From NCBI GenBank assembly GCA_025153445.1, contig JANZNS010000002.1, positions 434,001 to 498,000 of the forward strand: a stretch of 64,000 nucleotides of DNA, written 5' to 3'. Shown one piece after another: positions 36,822-47,778 of this stretch; within the stretch, counting starts at the first letter, position 1; the number at the start of each line of letters is the position of its first letter. The notes below the pieces were generated by a model. The model ran no database searches. It saw only the letters and a list, made by a program, of their open reading frames with translations, and was not told the DNA's origin. This DNA comes from Marinobacter sp. BGYM27 (GTDB lineage: Bacteria; Pseudomonadota; Gammaproteobacteria; Pseudomonadales; Oleiphilaceae). The translations under genes and the position numbers were made by a program.

Positions 36822-38237
36822 ATGGCGGGTAAGACGTTATATGACAAGTTGTGGGACGACCATCTCGTCAAACAGCGCGATGATGGTTCGGCATTAATCT
36901 ATATCGATCGTCACTTGCTTCACGAAGTGACCTCGCCTCAGGCCTTTGAAGGGCTGCGGCTCGCAGATCGCAAGCCATGGCGCCTGGACGCCAACCTGGC
37001 AACGCCTGACCACAACGTGCCGACTACTGACCGGGTGCGCGGCATCGACGGCATTGATGATCCGGTTTCCCGTATTCAGGTGGAAACCCTTGATAAAAAC
37101 TGCGATGAGTTCGGCATTCTCGAATTCAAGATTCTCGACCAGCGTCAGGGGATTGTTCACGTCATCGGGCCGGAGCAGGGCGCTACGCTGCCAGGCATGA
37201 CGATCGTTTGCGGCGACTCGCACACCTCAACGCACGGCGCTTTTGGCACGCTTGCGCATGGTATCGGCACATCTGAAGTCGAACATGTGCTTGCGACCCA
37301 GTGCCTGGTCCAGCAGAAGATGAAAAATATGCTGGTAAAGGTCAATGGCGCACTGCGCCCTGGCGTAACAGGTAAAGATGTGGTGCTGGCAATCATCGGA
37401 AAAATCGGCACTGCAGGCGGAACGGGCTACGCCATCGAGTTTGGTGGTGAGGCCATTCATAGCCTGTCAATGGAAGGTCGAATGACGATCTGCAACATGT
37501 CGATTGAAGCCGGTGCTCGGGTTGGCATGGTGGCCGTAGACGACACCACAATTAATTACGTTAAAGGCCGGCCTTATTCACCGAAAGGTGAGAACTGGGA
37601 TTTGGCAGTGTCTGCATGGCGCGATCTCCACAGTGATGCGGATGCGGTGTTCGACAAGGTCGTGGAGCTTGAAGGCGCTGATATTTTGCCGCAGGTGACC
37701 TGGGGTACTTCGCCGGAAATGGTCGTGGGTGTTGACGGCATAGTGCCTGACCCTGACAAAGAATCGGATCCGATCAAGCGGGAAGGCATTGTTCGTGCCT
37801 TACGTTACATGGGGCTTGCGGCGAATACGCCGGTTCAGGATATTCAGCTTGATCGCGTATTCATCGGATCTTGCACCAACTCGCGGATCGAGGATCTGAG
37901 GGAAGCAGCGGCAGTTGTTAAGGGGCGCAAGGTTGCCGCATCCCTCAAGCAAGCGATGGTGGTTCCGGGTTCCGGTCTGGTCAAGGCGCAGGCGGAGCAG
38001 GAAGGTCTGGATAAGGTGTTTATTGAAGCGGGCCTTGAGTGGCGCGATCCGGGCTGTTCCATGTGTCTCGCAATGAACGCCGACAAGCTTGGGCAGGGCG
38101 AGCATTGTGCATCTACTTCAAACCGGAATTTTGAGGGTCGTCAGGGCTTTGGTGGGCGTACGCATCTGGTTAGTCCCGCGATGGCGGCTGCCGCTGCGAT
38201 TGCCGGTCACTTTACCGATGTTCGCGACTATCTGTGA
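36822..38237 (+). CDS. leuC: 3-isopropylmalate dehydratase large subunit
   Basis: Aconitase-family enzyme which, with LeuD, isomerises 2- to 3-isopropylmalate in leucine synthesis. At 471 residues it has the usual length. The [4Fe-4S] cysteines are in [11 protein letters not shown] and [11 protein letters not shown]; other landmarks are [20 protein letters not shown] and EFGGEAI. AGGAGG precedes the ATG. First gene of leuC-leuD-leuB. Confidence 0.97.
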   Translation: MAGKTLYDKLWDDHLVKQRDDGSALIYIDRHLLHEVTSPQAFEGLRLADRKPWRLDANLATPDHNVPTTDRVRGIDGIDDPVSRIQVETLDKNCDEFGILEFKILDQRQGIVHVIGPEQGATLPGMTIVCGDSHTSTHGAFGTLAHGIGTSEVEHVLATQCLVQQKMKNMLVKVNGALRPGVTGKDVVLAIIGKIGTAGGTGYAIEFGGEAIHSLSMEGRMTICNMSIEAGARVGMVAVDDTTINYVKGRPYSPKGENWDLAVSAWRDLHSDADAVFDKVVELEGADILPQVTWGTSPEMVVGVDGIVPDPDKESDPIKREGIVRALRYMGLAANTPVQDIQLDRVFIGSCTNSRIEDLREAAAVVKGRKVAASLKQAMVVPGSGLVKAQAEQEGLDKVFIEAGLEWRDPGCSMCLAMNADKLGQGEHCASTSNRNFEGRQGFGGRTHLVSPAMAAAAAIAGHFTDVRDYL

Positions 38238-38279
38238 TCATCCGTGACGATCTAAACGACATTCACTAAGGAGTGCGCC

Positions 38280-38933
38280 ATGCGTAAATTCAACCAACAT
38301 TCAGGTATTGCGGCGCCGATTGATCGGAACAACGTCGATACCGACATGATTATTCCAAAGCAGTTTCTCAAATCGATCAAGCGAACCGGTTTCGGTCCCA
38401 ATCTGTTTGATGAGTTACGTTACCTTGATGAAGGCAAGCCGGATCAGGATAGCTCGCAGCGTCCGATCAACCCGGATTTCGTGCTTAACCAGTCGCGCTA
38501 TGCCGGAGCCAGCGTTATGCTCGCGCGCCGTAACTTCGGTTGTGGTTCCAGCCGTGAGCATGCGCCCTGGGCACTCGATGATTACGGCTTCAGAGTGGTG
38601 ATTGCGCCAAGTTTTGCTGACATTTTCTATAACAACTGTTTTAAGAATGGGTTGTTACCCATTGTTTTAGATGAAAATATTGTTGACAGGTTGTTTGACG
38701 AGTGCGCGAGCAATGAAGGTTACCAACTGTCGATTGATTTGCCGGCGCAAACGGTCACAACCCCTTCCGGCGAGACGTTCAGTTTTGATGTGGATGCTTT
38801 TCGAAAACATTGCCTGATCAACGGCCTGGACGATATCGGGGTTACCCTGGAAGACAGCGCACTGATCAAAAGCTATGAGGCCGAGCGCCGCAAACAGTCG
38901 CCGTGGTTGTTTGATTCATTCACCCATTCGTGA
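38280..38933 (+). CDS. leuD: 3-isopropylmalate dehydratase small subunit
   Basis: Swivel-domain partner of LeuC, 217 residues. [14 protein letters not shown] near the N-terminus and [13 protein letters not shown] at about 83-95 are the substrate-binding signatures. AAGGAG lies seven bases before the ATG. It follows leuC by 42 bases. Confidence 0.97.
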   Translation: MRKFNQHSGIAAPIDRNNVDTDMIIPKQFLKSIKRTGFGPNLFDELRYLDEGKPDQDSSQRPINPDFVLNQSRYAGASVMLARRNFGCGSSREHAPWALDDYGFRVVIAPSFADIFYNNCFKNGLLPIVLDENIVDRLFDECASNEGYQLSIDLPAQTVTTPSGETFSFDVDAFRKHCLINGLDDIGVTLEDSALIKSYEAERRKQSPWLFDSFTHS

Positions 38934-38955
38934 AGATGAGTAAGGAAATTCTTCT

Positions 38956-40035
38956 ATGAGCCAGTCAGTTCTGTTGTTGCCCGGTGACGGTATCGGGCCT
39001 GAAATTGTTTCAGAAGCGGAGCGTGTGCTCCACAAGGTAAATGAAGTGTTCAGTCTTGATCTGAGATTCGATACGGCCAAAGTCGGCGGTGATGCGATTG
39101 ATGCGACCGGCGAACCGCTGCCTGCGGATACGCTGGACAAGGCCCGTAAGGCTGATGCGATTTTGCTGGGCGCCGTAGGCGGACCGAAATGGGATGGTAT
39201 GGAAATGGCGCTTCGCCCTGAAAAAGGGTTGCTGGGGCTACGTTCGAATCTCGAGTTGTTCGGCAACCTGCGCCCGGCGATTCTCTATCCGCAGCTTGCT
39301 TCAGCTTCTGCGCTCAAGCCCGAAGTTATCTCGGGTCTGGATATCCTGATTGTCCGTGAGCTGACCGGCGGTATCTACTTTGGTCAGCCACGCGGTATTC
39401 GTGAGCTCGAGAATGGTGAACGTCAGGGCTACAACACCTACGTTTACAAAGAGTCCGAGATCCGCCGTATCGGTAAAGTGGCGTTTGAGGCAGCACGCCA
39501 GCGCAATGGCAAACTCTGCTCCGTGGACAAGGCGAATGTGCTGGAAGTAACGGTGCTGTGGCGCGACGTCATGAATGAACTTGCCGCTGATTATCCTGAT
39601 GTGGAGCTGTCCCACATGTACGTCGACAATGCGGCTATGCAACTGGTCAAGGCGCCAAAGCAATTTGACGTGATTGTGACCGGGAACATGTTTGGTGATA
39701 TTCTTTCTGATGAAGCGGCTATGTTGACCGGGTCGATTGGCATGTTGCCATCTGCCTCGCTCAACGCCGAGAAGCAGGGCATGTACGAGCCCTGTCATGG
39801 CTCCGCGCCTGATATCGCAGGTCAGGGTATTGCCAATCCTTTGGCGACCATTCTGTCTGCTGCGATGATGCTCCGTTACAGCCTGGGAGCAGAGGAAGCC
39901 GCCGCTGCCATCGAGGCCGCCGTAGGTCGCGTACTCGATCAGGGGCTGCGTACCGCTGATATTATGTCGGAAGGCGCAACACAGGTCAGCACCCGGGAAA
40001 TGGGTGACGCTGTGTTGGAAGCGTTGACGGCATAA
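38956..40035 (+). CDS. leuB: 3-isopropylmalate dehydrogenase
   Basis: NAD-dependent oxidative decarboxylase of leucine synthesis, 359 residues. It shows [33 protein letters not shown], the [10 protein letters not shown] loop, and the metal-binding [13 protein letters not shown] with the NAD-site [23 protein letters not shown] upstream is the ribosome site. It closes the leu operon. Confidence 0.97.
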   Translation: MSQSVLLLPGDGIGPEIVSEAERVLHKVNEVFSLDLRFDTAKVGGDAIDATGEPLPADTLDKARKADAILLGAVGGPKWDGMEMALRPEKGLLGLRSNLELFGNLRPAILYPQLASASALKPEVISGLDILIVRELTGGIYFGQPRGIRELENGERQGYNTYVYKESEIRRIGKVAFEAARQRNGKLCSVDKANVLEVTVLWRDVMNELAADYPDVELSHMYVDNAAMQLVKAPKQFDVIVTGNMFGDILSDEAAMLTGSIGMLPSASLNAEKQGMYEPCHGSAPDIAGQGIANPLATILSAAMMLRYSLGAEEAAAAIEAAVGRVLDQGLRTADIMSEGATQVSTREMGDAVLEALTA

Positions 40036-40070
40036 GGATCGCCGGTTACAAATCTAAATTCGTGTCGAGG

Positions 40071-40101
40071 CCTGACGATGACATGATGCCGTCATCGCAG
40101 G
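40071..40101 (+). repeat. Hairpin in the leuB-asd gap
   Basis: CCTGACGATGAC (40071-40082) and GTCATCGCAGG (40091-40101) pair with one bulge (CGATGAC/GTCATCG plus CCTG/CAGG). No T run follows, so it is more likely a leader hairpin or mRNA-stability element than an intrinsic terminator. Confidence 0.5.
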
Positions 40102-40171
40102 AATATTCATCCGGTCCGCTCCCGGCGAAAGGGGACAGGGGCCGGCATAAAACGAGGTTCAAAAGTCGCAC

Positions 40172-41287
40172 ATGAAGCGAGTTGGACTTGTAGGTTGGCG
40201 TGGCATGGTAGGTTCAGTCCTCATGCAACGCATGCGCGAAGAAAACGATTTTGCGGATATCGATCCGGTTTTCTTCTCAACATCTCAAACTGGTCAGCCT
40301 GCCCCTGATGTGGGTAAAGCTGACGTGCCGCCATTGAAAGATGCGTTCGATCTCGACGAGCTGCGCAAGCTTGACGTGATTGTGACGTGTCAGGGTGGCG
40401 ACTACACCAACAAGGTATTCGGGCCTTTACGCGAATCCGGTTGGGAGGGTTACTGGATTGACGCTGCGTCGTCCCTGCGGATGGCCGATCACTCAGTCAT
40501 CGTGCTGGATCCGGTCAACCGCAATGTGATTGACGAGGCGCTCGAAAAGGGCGTTAAGGATTACATTGGTGGTAACTGCACCGTGAGTCTGATGATGCTG
40601 GCCCTCGGTGGTCTGCTCGAGAAAGATCTGATCGAGTGGGTTTCGCCGATGACATACCAGGCAGCCTCTGGCGCCGGTGCCCAGAACATGCGCGAGCTGA
40701 TTGAGCAAATGGGGTCTTTGCGTGACGGAGTGGCGGATCAGTTGGCAGATCCGTCATCGGCGATTCTGGATATCGATCGCCAGGTTTCTGAAACCATGCG
40801 CGGCGCTGACTTCCCGATCGATAATTTCGGCGCGCCATTGGCGGGCAGCCTGATTCCGTACATCGACAAGCAGCTCGAGAGCGGTCAGAGTAAGGAAGAA
40901 TGGAAAGCGCAAAGCGAAACCAACAAGATTCTTGGTCGCAGCGAGGCTCCCATTCCGATCGACGGTATCTGTGTTCGAATCGGTGCGATGCGTAGCCACA
41001 GTCAGGCGATGACCATCAAGCTTCGTAAAGATCTCCCGGTTTCGGAAATCGAAGCCTTGTTGGCCGGCGGTAATGACTGGGTCAAGGTCATTCCGAATGA
41101 TCGCGACGCCAGCATTGCGGAGCTGACGCCAGCGAAGGTCACGGGCACTCTGAATGTGCCGATTGGCCGCATTCGCAAGCTTGCGATGGGTCCCGAGTAC
41201 ATTTCTGCATTTACCGTAGGGGATCAGCTCCTGTGGGGCGCAGCTGAACCGTTGCGCAGAATGCTGAGAATATTGCAGGAACGATAA
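40172..41287 (+). CDS. asd: Aspartate-semialdehyde dehydrogenase
   Basis: NADPH-dependent enzyme that makes aspartate semialdehyde for lysine, diaminopimelate, threonine and methionine. The 371 residues belong to the gammaproteobacterial type: [15 protein letters not shown] at the N-terminus, catalytic Cys in [10 protein letters not shown], and His in [12 protein letters not shown]. The leuB-asd-fimV order matches Pseudomonas. It is followed by a good terminator. Confidence 0.97.
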   Translation: MKRVGLVGWRGMVGSVLMQRMREENDFADIDPVFFSTSQTGQPAPDVGKADVPPLKDAFDLDELRKLDVIVTCQGGDYTNKVFGPLRESGWEGYWIDAASSLRMADHSVIVLDPVNRNVIDEALEKGVKDYIGGNCTVSLMMLALGGLLEKDLIEWVSPMTYQAASGAGAQNMRELIEQMGSLRDGVADQLADPSSAILDIDRQVSETMRGADFPIDNFGAPLAGSLIPYIDKQLESGQSKEEWKAQSETNKILGRSEAPIPIDGICVRIGAMRSHSQAMTIKLRKDLPVSEIEALLAGGNDWVKVIPNDRDASIAELTPAKVTGTLNVPIGRIRKLAMGPEYISAFTVGDQLLWGAAEPLRRMLRILQER

Positions 41288-41664
41288 GCCAAAAGAATAG
41301 ATCAGAGCTTGATGTGCTGATCTATTCCTGACGCTTGTATAGAAAATCATCAGGGGCGATGACTGAAACGGTCTATCGCCCCTGTTGTTTTTCTGGCGTG
41401 TAAACTTAAGGCTAACCCCGTCACTTTAGACGCATATTTGTAAATTAATGTGTTTTGACAGGATGTTCCGCACAACTTCTGAACTACAATTACAACGATT
41501 GGGTCTGATCAATTGATAAAACGGCATTTATCAACAATACTTTCGCAGATATCAAAACCATAAAGTTGCTGAACAACAAAAATTAAAGACGAAAGTCATC
41601 CAATCTCGTCCGAGTCTTTTAAAAGACAGCAGTAACGAATAACGGAGACTGGTAAGGAAAAAGC
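41288..41664. other. 377-base region between asd and fimV
   Basis: No gene is supported. It begins with a perfect 11-bp inverted repeat, GAATAGATCAG (41295-41305) with CTGATCTATTC (41317-41327), followed by the asd terminator (41351-41394). The remaining 270 bases are AT-rich and form the fimV upstream region; a TTGACA at 41455-41460 has no well-placed -10 box. Confidence 0.6.
41351..41394 (+). terminator. Rho-independent terminator of asd
   Basis: CAGGGGCGAT (41351-41360) pairs with ATCGCCCCTG (41375-41384) and is followed by TTGTTTTTCT. Confidence 0.88.
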
Positions 41665-44600
41665 ATGAAGGTACGCAAACTTGCGGTTGCCCTGGCTCTT
41701 GTGGGAGGGCTGGGTTCAGGCATGGCTAACGCGCTTGGTCTGGGAGAAGTGGAGCTTCAGTCTTATCTGAATGAGCCACTGGACGCAGATATTGCTCTGC
41801 GCAATACAGGCGACGTTAGTCCGAAGGAGGTTTTCGTAAACCTTGCTTCGCCTGATGTTTTTAACAGAGTTGGCATTAGTCGGGACTTTTTCCTTACCAA
41901 TCTTCAATTCGAAGTGTCTACAGCAGCGAATGGTCAATTGGTCGTGCATGTCACTACCAAGCAGCCGGTTCGTGAGCCTTACCTGAACTTCTTGATCGAA
42001 GTGACCTGGCCGAGCGGCAAGCTCCTGCGGGAATATTCAATGCTGCTTGATCCGCCAGTCTATGCAGACCGGCAATCGGCTGGTGAGCCCGTGTCCGCTC
42101 CAAGAACTTCGGCAGCGCCACAGTCTTCTCGGCAGCAGACCCAGCAACCCACTCCTCGCCCAACGCCGGCACGCGCGACGTCTGGAAGCAGCCAGTCGAC
42201 TGGCGGTAGTTATGGCGACACTTTTGGTCCTACCGGAGCGGCAGACACCTTGTGGGGCATTGCCCTGCAAGTTCGGCCTGACAGTAGCTACACTCCTCAG
42301 CGTGTCATGCTTGCGCTGCAGGACCAGAACCCCGACGCTTTCATAGACGGCAATATCAATCGCCTTAAACGTGGCCAGGTTCTGCGCATTCCCACAGCAG
42401 AACAGATTGAATCGCGTACCAATCAACAGGCCTACCGAGAAGTTGTTGCCCAAAACAAGGCGTTCAACCAGCCTGCGCCGTCCCTGGACGCTACAGGCCA
42501 GCAGCCCGAGAACACTGCGTCAGCTCCTCAGCAAAGTGGAGATGAGTTAAGGCTTTCAGCGAGCTCGGATGACACGTTGAGTGCTGCCGAAGGCGGTTCT
42601 GCCGGCGGCGATGAAGGGGTTGCCGGTGGTGCTGATGGCAGCTCGGTTGCTGCCATGGAACAGCTCGACAAAACCCGACGCGAAAATGAAGAGCTCAATT
42701 CCCGGGTTCAGGATCTTGAATCGCAGCTTGAAACCATGCAGCGGCTGGTAGAGCTCAAAAATAACCAGCTCGCAGAGATGCAAGGTCAAGCAGCTGACGT
42801 AGCCGAGAGCGATGTTGCTTCTGCCGATGACGCTGACGCAAATGTATCGCCTGAAACCGCCGGCAGTGAAGTGGCTGGTGATCAGGAAAATCCGGCGGAA
42901 AGCGCTAATGACTTGTCTTCTGACCTGAATACTGAAGGCGTAGTCGATGAGGAAGATGCTGTAACCAGTGATGACAGTGCCGAAGCTGAATCAGGCATGA
43001 TGGCTGAAGAGGGTGCTGAGTCATCAACAGCCGAAGTCGGTGCTGATGACGAAAACGCTGACGCCATGGCGCCTGCGGGTGAGGTCGACCCTTCCGCTGA
43101 TTCTGAAGATATGGACGCTGAATCCATGGAATCTGAATCTCCAGCGGATACGACCGTTTCGAATGCCCCGGCAATGACGGAAGAAGCGTCAGAGCCTGCG
43201 CAGGAAGTTGAGTCCGCCCCGGTTGAAGTCGAAGAAGCACCCAAGAGCAAGGGTTTCTTTGGTGATCTCGTTGATCAGCTGAAAAGCAATACGCTCTATC
43301 AGATAGTGGCCGGTGGTATCGGTATTCTGGTACTGCTCCTGTTGGCATTGCTGGCACGACGTAATGCGAACCGTGAGAAGGCGTTCTACGACCAGCTCAA
43401 TAGTGAATCTGACCATGAGTCGGAAACGATTGATCTCGATAGCGATGATTATGATACCGCGGTAGAAGAAGAGAAGGACGCATTGGCTGAAGCCAACGCG
43501 TACATCGCATACGGCCGTCTGGATCAGGCGTCTGAGGTGCTGGAATCTGCAATCTCCAGAGAGCCGAGCCGAACAGATCTTCGCCTGAAGCTGCTGTCGG
43601 TTTATGCCGTTGGCGGTGACCGGGATGCATTCGAGCGTCAATACGGTGAGCTTGAAGTGCTGGAGGACGATGCAGCACTGGCCGAAGCTGACGTTTTGAA
43701 GAAGCGTCTGGCCGAGACTGAATCAACTCCGAGCATTGATGAGCTGGAATCACAGCTGCGTTCGGAAAGCACACCTGCAAGTGCGCCGTCTGCCGAGCAG
43801 GATGATGGTATCGACGATACTTTCGCCTCCCTGGATAACAGTACTGGTTTTGGTAGCGGCGAGGATCGTGCTGAAACAAGCGAGTTGGAGACAGATTCAC
43901 TGGACGGTTTGGATCTGGATGAAGATCTGGATCTTGGCACTGATTCACTTGAAGGTGATGACGCTGCCAAGGAAGACAAGTCCGACTCTCCGATTGAGTA
44001 CGATATTTCGGATCTTGGTCTTGAGTCTGATGAAAGTGACAAGGATGAGCTGAATTTGACCGAGGAGTCGGCATCTGACTCTGCGGATGCTCCGACCGAG
44101 GACAAAGAAGAAAGTCTCGATATCGACTTTACGCTGGAAGACGATCTCCCGGAATCCGGCGAAGAGACAACCGAGCTTACCGAAGACGATTTCGGGTCGC
44201 TGGATCTGGATGAAAGCATGCTCGACGAGCCTGCACCTGCAACCGATTCGCCCGACCACGCGACATCAGACGACGAACTGCCTTCGCTTGAAGATGACGA
44301 GTCAGCTTTGGTGACGGACGACGAAGGCAAGATCGATGAGTCCTTCCTTGATGATCTGGATGCCGAGCTCGATAAAGTGGCCAATGAACCTGAGGACGAA
44401 ACGGTGTCTTCAGAAGCAGACGAGTTGGACGAGCTGGAGCTGGATGTATCGGATGATGATCTCGCCTTGATGGACGAGATGACCGGCGATGACGACGCTC
44501 TTGATGAGAGTGATGAAATTCCGGATCTCGACAAAGAGTTAGGCCTTGAAGACTCGCTGACAGAAGAAGTGTCTGCTGAGGACGACAGCCTGGACGCAGA

Positions 44601-44889
44601 GGCTGATGATCTTGATGTACCCGAATTGACGCCTGCTGAAGAATCTGCGGCAGCTGACAAGCCTTCGACTCCAGCGACTACGGAGTTTGATGAAGCCGCA
44701 ATCGACGATGAGGATGACTTTGATTTCCTCGCCGGTACAGACGAAGCGGCAACCAAGCTGGATCTGGCGCGTGCTTACATCGAGATGGGCGACGCTGATG
44801 GCGCTCGGGACATTCTTGAAGAAGTCGCGATTGAGGGTAGTGAAGGCCAAAAGGCTGAAGCGCAGGAGTTGCTTAAAAATATCTCCTGA
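41665..44889 (+). CDS. fimV: Pilus assembly / polar organiser protein FimV
   Basis: A polar-localised inner-membrane hub needed for type IV pilus function and cyclic-AMP signalling in Pseudomonas. Its 1074 residues contain: a signal peptide (1-23), the FimV N-terminal domain (LGEVELQSYLNEPLDADI), a LysM peptidoglycan-binding domain (about 190-247, DTLWGIALQVRP), a coiled coil (about 332-375), an acidic periplasmic stretch, a membrane helix (about 541-562), a TPR-like segment (LAEANAYIAYGRLDQASEVL), a very acidic cytoplasmic region (about 690-1025) and the conserved C-terminal TPR cap LDLARAYIEMGDADGARDIL. Sits between asd and truA, as in Pseudomonas. Confidence 0.95.
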   Translation: MKVRKLAVALALVGGLGSGMANALGLGEVELQSYLNEPLDADIALRNTGDVSPKEVFVNLASPDVFNRVGISRDFFLTNLQFEVSTAANGQLVVHVTTKQPVREPYLNFLIEVTWPSGKLLREYSMLLDPPVYADRQSAGEPVSAPRTSAAPQSSRQQTQQPTPRPTPARATSGSSQSTGGSYGDTFGPTGAADTLWGIALQVRPDSSYTPQRVMLALQDQNPDAFIDGNINRLKRGQVLRIPTAEQIESRTNQQAYREVVAQNKAFNQPAPSLDATGQQPENTASAPQQSGDELRLSASSDDTLSAAEGGSAGGDEGVAGGADGSSVAAMEQLDKTRRENEELNSRVQDLESQLETMQRLVELKNNQLAEMQGQAADVAESDVASADDADANVSPETAGSEVAGDQENPAESANDLSSDLNTEGVVDEEDAVTSDDSAEAESGMMAEEGAESSTAEVGADDENADAMAPAGEVDPSADSEDMDAESMESESPADTTVSNAPAMTEEASEPAQEVESAPVEVEEAPKSKGFFGDLVDQLKSNTLYQIVAGGIGILVLLLLALLARRNANREKAFYDQLNSESDHESETIDLDSDDYDTAVEEEKDALAEANAYIAYGRLDQASEVLESAISREPSRTDLRLKLLSVYAVGGDRDAFERQYGELEVLEDDAALAEADVLKKRLAETESTPSIDELESQLRSESTPASAPSAEQDDGIDDTFASLDNSTGFGSGEDRAETSELETDSLDGLDLDEDLDLGTDSLEGDDAAKEDKSDSPIEYDISDLGLESDESDKDELNLTEESASDSADAPTEDKEESLDIDFTLEDDLPESGEETTELTEDDFGSLDLDESMLDEPAPATDSPDHATSDDELPSLEDDESALVTDDEGKIDESFLDDLDAELDKVANEPEDETVSSEADELDELELDVSDDDLALMDEMTGDDDALDESDEIPDLDKELGLEDSLTEEVSAEDDSLDAEADDLDVPELTPAEESAAADKPSTPATTEFDEAAIDDEDDFDFLAGTDEAATKLDLARAYIEMGDADGARDILEEVAIEGSEGQKAEAQELLKNIS

Positions 44890-44909
44890 TTCGTTATAAT
44901 GCTGTATCT

Positions 44910-44948
44910 GACGCCGGAAGTGGTCATCGCTTCCGGCGTCTTTGTTTT
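44910..44948 (+). terminator. Rho-independent terminator of fimV
   Basis: A perfect 11-bp stem, GACGCCGGAAG (44910-44920) with CTTCCGGCGTC (44930-44940), then TTTGTTTT. truA must therefore have its own promoter or rely on read-through. Confidence 0.9.
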
Positions 44949-45010
44949 GGGGCCCGGATTTTTCGAACCCCGGATAACATTCAAGCCGATGCAGAACGGA
45001 TTTTCTCACG

Positions 45011-45931
45011 TTGACTTCCAGTGCTTCTTCCTCAGCCGATTTTCATGTGCTCGACGGTGATACCCCCGTGGGGGAAGGGCGTGTTGCGCTGGTTTTTGAA
45101 TATAACGGGTCGGGCTTTCACGGTTGGCAGTACCAAAAGTCCGGCATTCCCTCTATAGAAGGTCATTTGCAGCAGGCGTGCTCCAAAGTCGCGAATCACG
45201 AGGTCGAGCTGGTTTGCGCCGGTCGAACGGACGCCGGAGTGCATGCATCAGCGCAGGTCGTGCATTTCGATACGCCAGTTAGCCGCAGCATGCGATCATG
45301 GGTGATGGGGATCAATACTGCGCTGCCACCCGGCATTGGTGTTCGGTGGGCGGGTAATATGGACGATGCTTTTCACGCACGCTTTTCAGCCGTCAGTCGC
45401 CGTTATCGCTATATCATTGCAAGTCAGGCGGTGCGCCCTGCAATTGGCCAGGATTGTGTATCCTGGACCTATCGGGTCCTCGATAGTGACGCAATGAACC
45501 GCGCTGCGCAGTACCTTGTGGGCGAACATGATTTCAGCGCTTTTCGCGCAGCCGGGTGTCAGTCCAAATCGCCGTTTCGCAATGTTCACGCCGTCACGGT
45601 TACCCGCCACTCGGCTTATGTTGTAATTGATATCCAGGCAAACGCCTTCCTCCATCATATGGTGCGTAACATCGCGGGTGCATTAATGGCTGTGGGTAGC
45701 GGGGAACACCCCGAGCACTGGATTCGTGACATACTGTCTCTTGGTGATCGCCGTAAAGCGGCGGTGACGGCGCCACCAAACGGACTTTTTCTGGTCAATG
45801 TCGGGTACCCCCAAGCGTTTGGTCTGCCGTGCGAGGCGCCTGGGCCGGCTTTTATCGAACCCTGGATGTCGCCCGACCAGCAACGGCCCATTCCGGGCCA
45901 ACGTTATGAACACGCTGGGGCTTCCGAGTGA
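45011..45931 (+). CDS. truA: tRNA pseudouridine(38-40) synthase TruA
   Basis: Makes pseudouridine at positions 38-40 of the tRNA anticodon arm. The catalytic aspartate is Asp74 in [11 protein letters not shown], with the fold segments [15 protein letters not shown] and [13 protein letters not shown]. The frame starts at TTG 45011; GTG codons at 45047 and 45068 are alternatives, and no clear ribosome site decides, so the first 20 residues are uncertain. Its stop overlaps the trpF start. Confidence 0.93.
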   Translation: MTSSASSSADFHVLDGDTPVGEGRVALVFEYNGSGFHGWQYQKSGIPSIEGHLQQACSKVANHEVELVCAGRTDAGVHASAQVVHFDTPVSRSMRSWVMGINTALPPGIGVRWAGNMDDAFHARFSAVSRRYRYIIASQAVRPAIGQDCVSWTYRVLDSDAMNRAAQYLVGEHDFSAFRAAGCQSKSPFRNVHAVTVTRHSAYVVIDIQANAFLHHMVRNIAGALMAVGSGEHPEHWIRDILSLGDRRKAAVTAPPNGLFLVNVGYPQAFGLPCEAPGPAFIEPWMSPDQQRPIPGQRYEHAGASE

Positions 45932-46560
45932 TGACTTCTCGTACCAAAATCTGCGGAATTACCTGTAAGGAAGATGCGCTGGTGGCAGCCCGTGCGGGAG
46001 CGGATGCCATTGGTCTGGTTTTTTATGCCCCCAGCCCTCGCGCTGTCACCGTCACCCAAGCTGCCGAGATTGTCAGCGCCTTACCACCTTTTGTCACAAC
46101 CGTTGGTCTGTTCGTTAACCCTGAACCCGCCTTCGTGCATCAGGTTTTGGCTGAGGTGCCGTTAGATCTTCTCCAGTTTCATGGCGATGAACCTGAAGCA
46201 TTCTGCGATCAATTCGATCGCCGCTGGATCAAAGCCGTCCGGGTTCGCCAGTCTTCGGATGTCAGCGACGCATTTAAAGCCTATTCCCGGTCATCGGGGT
46301 TGCTTGTTGATGCGTATGACCCCAAACGATATGGGGGAACCGGTGCAACATTTGACTGGTCAATGATCCCGGAAAGTCGCCCGCTGCCTCTCATATTGGC
46401 CGGTGGTCTCAACTCTGCTAACGTATCGGCCGCTATTGAGGCTGTTCGGCCTTGGGCCGTCGACGTTAGCGGGGGTGTTGAGCGCGAAAAGGGGATTAAA
46501 GATCCCACCCGCATAGTTGAGTTTCTCAAAGAGGTGAACCGTGTCGGTAAAACTGACTGA
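45931..46560 (+). CDS. trpF: Phosphoribosylanthranilate isomerase
   Basis: Third step of tryptophan synthesis from anthranilate, a stand-alone TIM barrel of 209 residues. Key segments: [12 protein letters not shown] with the catalytic Cys, VGLFVN, QFHGDE with the catalytic-site Asp region, and [10 protein letters not shown] / DVSGGVE phosphate loops. ATG 45931 overlaps the truA stop as TGATG. A GTG directly before it is an alternative. Confidence 0.95.
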   Translation: MTSRTKICGITCKEDALVAARAGADAIGLVFYAPSPRAVTVTQAAEIVSALPPFVTTVGLFVNPEPAFVHQVLAEVPLDLLQFHGDEPEAFCDQFDRRWIKAVRVRQSSDVSDAFKAYSRSSGLLVDAYDPKRYGGTGATFDWSMIPESRPLPLILAGGLNSANVSAAIEAVRPWAVDVSGGVEREKGIKDPTRIVEFLKEVNRVGKTD

Positions 46561-47761
46561 AGAAATGCTGAAAGCACTTCCCGATAGCCGTGGTCACTTT
46601 GGTGACTATGGCGGACGCTTTGTATCAGAGACCCTGATGGATTCCCTGATGGTTCTTGAACGGGAATACTACAAACTCCGTGATGATGCGGATTTTCAGG
46701 CGGCTTTTGATAAAGATCTTGCGGAATATGTGGGGCGGCCCAGCCCGCTGTACTTCGCAGAGCGCCTGACCCGGGAAACCGGTGGTGCACAAATCTGGTT
46801 GAAGCGCGAAGATCTGAACCATACCGGCGCGCACAAGGTTAACAACACGATCGGTCAGGCTCTGCTGGCCAGTTTTCTTGGTAAAAAGCGGGTCATTGCA
46901 GAAACCGGCGCGGGGCAGCATGGTGTTGCAACGGCAACGGTATGTGCACGGCTCGGGCTTGAATGTCACGTGTTTATGGGGGCTGAAGATATTCAGCGCC
47001 AATCCCTAAACGTCTATCGCATGAAGTTGTTGGGAGCGGAGGTTCATTCCGTCACCAGTGGTACCCGTACGCTTAAAGATGCCATGAACGAGGCCATGCG
47101 CGACTGGGTCACCAACGTCGACGATACTTTTTATATTATCGGCACCGCAGCGGGCCCGCATCCATATCCGGTGCTGGTGCGTGACTTCCAGTCAGTGATT
47201 GGCCGCGAGACCCGTCGTCAGTCAATGGTACAGGCTGGCAAGCTGCCGGATGCGCTGGTCGCCTGTGTCGGCGGTGGCTCCAATGCAATTGGTATGTTCC
47301 ATCCGTTCCTTGCAGACGAGTCTGTGGCGCTATACGGCGTTGAGGCAGGTGGTCTGGGTCTGGAAGGAGGGCAACATGCTGCACCTCTTTCAGCGGGTCG
47401 CCCTGGTGTACTTCATGGTAACCGCACCTACCTGATGGAAGACGAAAACGGCCAGATCGCCTCCACCCATTCGGTGAGTGCAGGGCTCGATTATCCCGGG
47501 GTTGGTCCTGAGCACAGCTGGCTCAAGGATATCGGTCGCGCCCAGTATGTTTCCGTAACTGATGACGAAGCCCTGGGCGGTTTCCGTCAACTGACGCGTG
47601 TCGAGGGCATCATGCCGGCGCTGGAGTCGGCGCATGCGGTTGCATATGGCGTTAAACTTGCGGCGACTATGGACAAGGATAAAATGATCGTGATCAACGT
47701 CTCCGGCCGCGGTGACAAGGATATTCACACCATTGCGGAAATTGACGGCATTGGCCTGTAA
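46541..47761 (+). CDS. trpB: Tryptophan synthase beta subunit
   Basis: PLP enzyme joining indole and serine, 406 residues. Signatures: [16 protein letters not shown], the PLP lysine in [23 protein letters not shown] and the phosphate loop GGGSNAIG. It starts at GTG 46541, overlapping trpF by 20 bases, with AGAGGTG upstream. Forms the complex with TrpA encoded 17 bases downstream. Confidence 0.97.
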   Translation: MSVKLTEEMLKALPDSRGHFGDYGGRFVSETLMDSLMVLEREYYKLRDDADFQAAFDKDLAEYVGRPSPLYFAERLTRETGGAQIWLKREDLNHTGAHKVNNTIGQALLASFLGKKRVIAETGAGQHGVATATVCARLGLECHVFMGAEDIQRQSLNVYRMKLLGAEVHSVTSGTRTLKDAMNEAMRDWVTNVDDTFYIIGTAAGPHPYPVLVRDFQSVIGRETRRQSMVQAGKLPDALVACVGGGSNAIGMFHPFLADESVALYGVEAGGLGLEGGQHAAPLSAGRPGVLHGNRTYLMEDENGQIASTHSVSAGLDYPGVGPEHSWLKDIGRAQYVSVTDDEALGGFRQLTRVEGIMPALESAHAVAYGVKLAATMDKDKMIVINVSGRGDKDIHTIAEIDGIGL

Positions 47762-47778
47762 CGGTTTCGGGGAAGAGC

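Noticed and set aside
41455-41460. TTGACA upstream of fimV
   Set aside because: No acceptable -10 lies at 16-19 bases; the nearest TACAAT is 24 bases away.
43638-44756. Minus-strand open frame of 372 codons, serine-rich
   Set aside because: It is the reverse complement of the Asp/Glu-rich fimV codons (GAT/GAG read as serine codons) and has no plausible composition or start.
44895-44900. Perfect TATAAT just after fimV
   Set aside because: The best -35 (TTGCTT) is 20 bases away, and a strong terminator starts ten bases downstream, so it is unlikely to drive truA.
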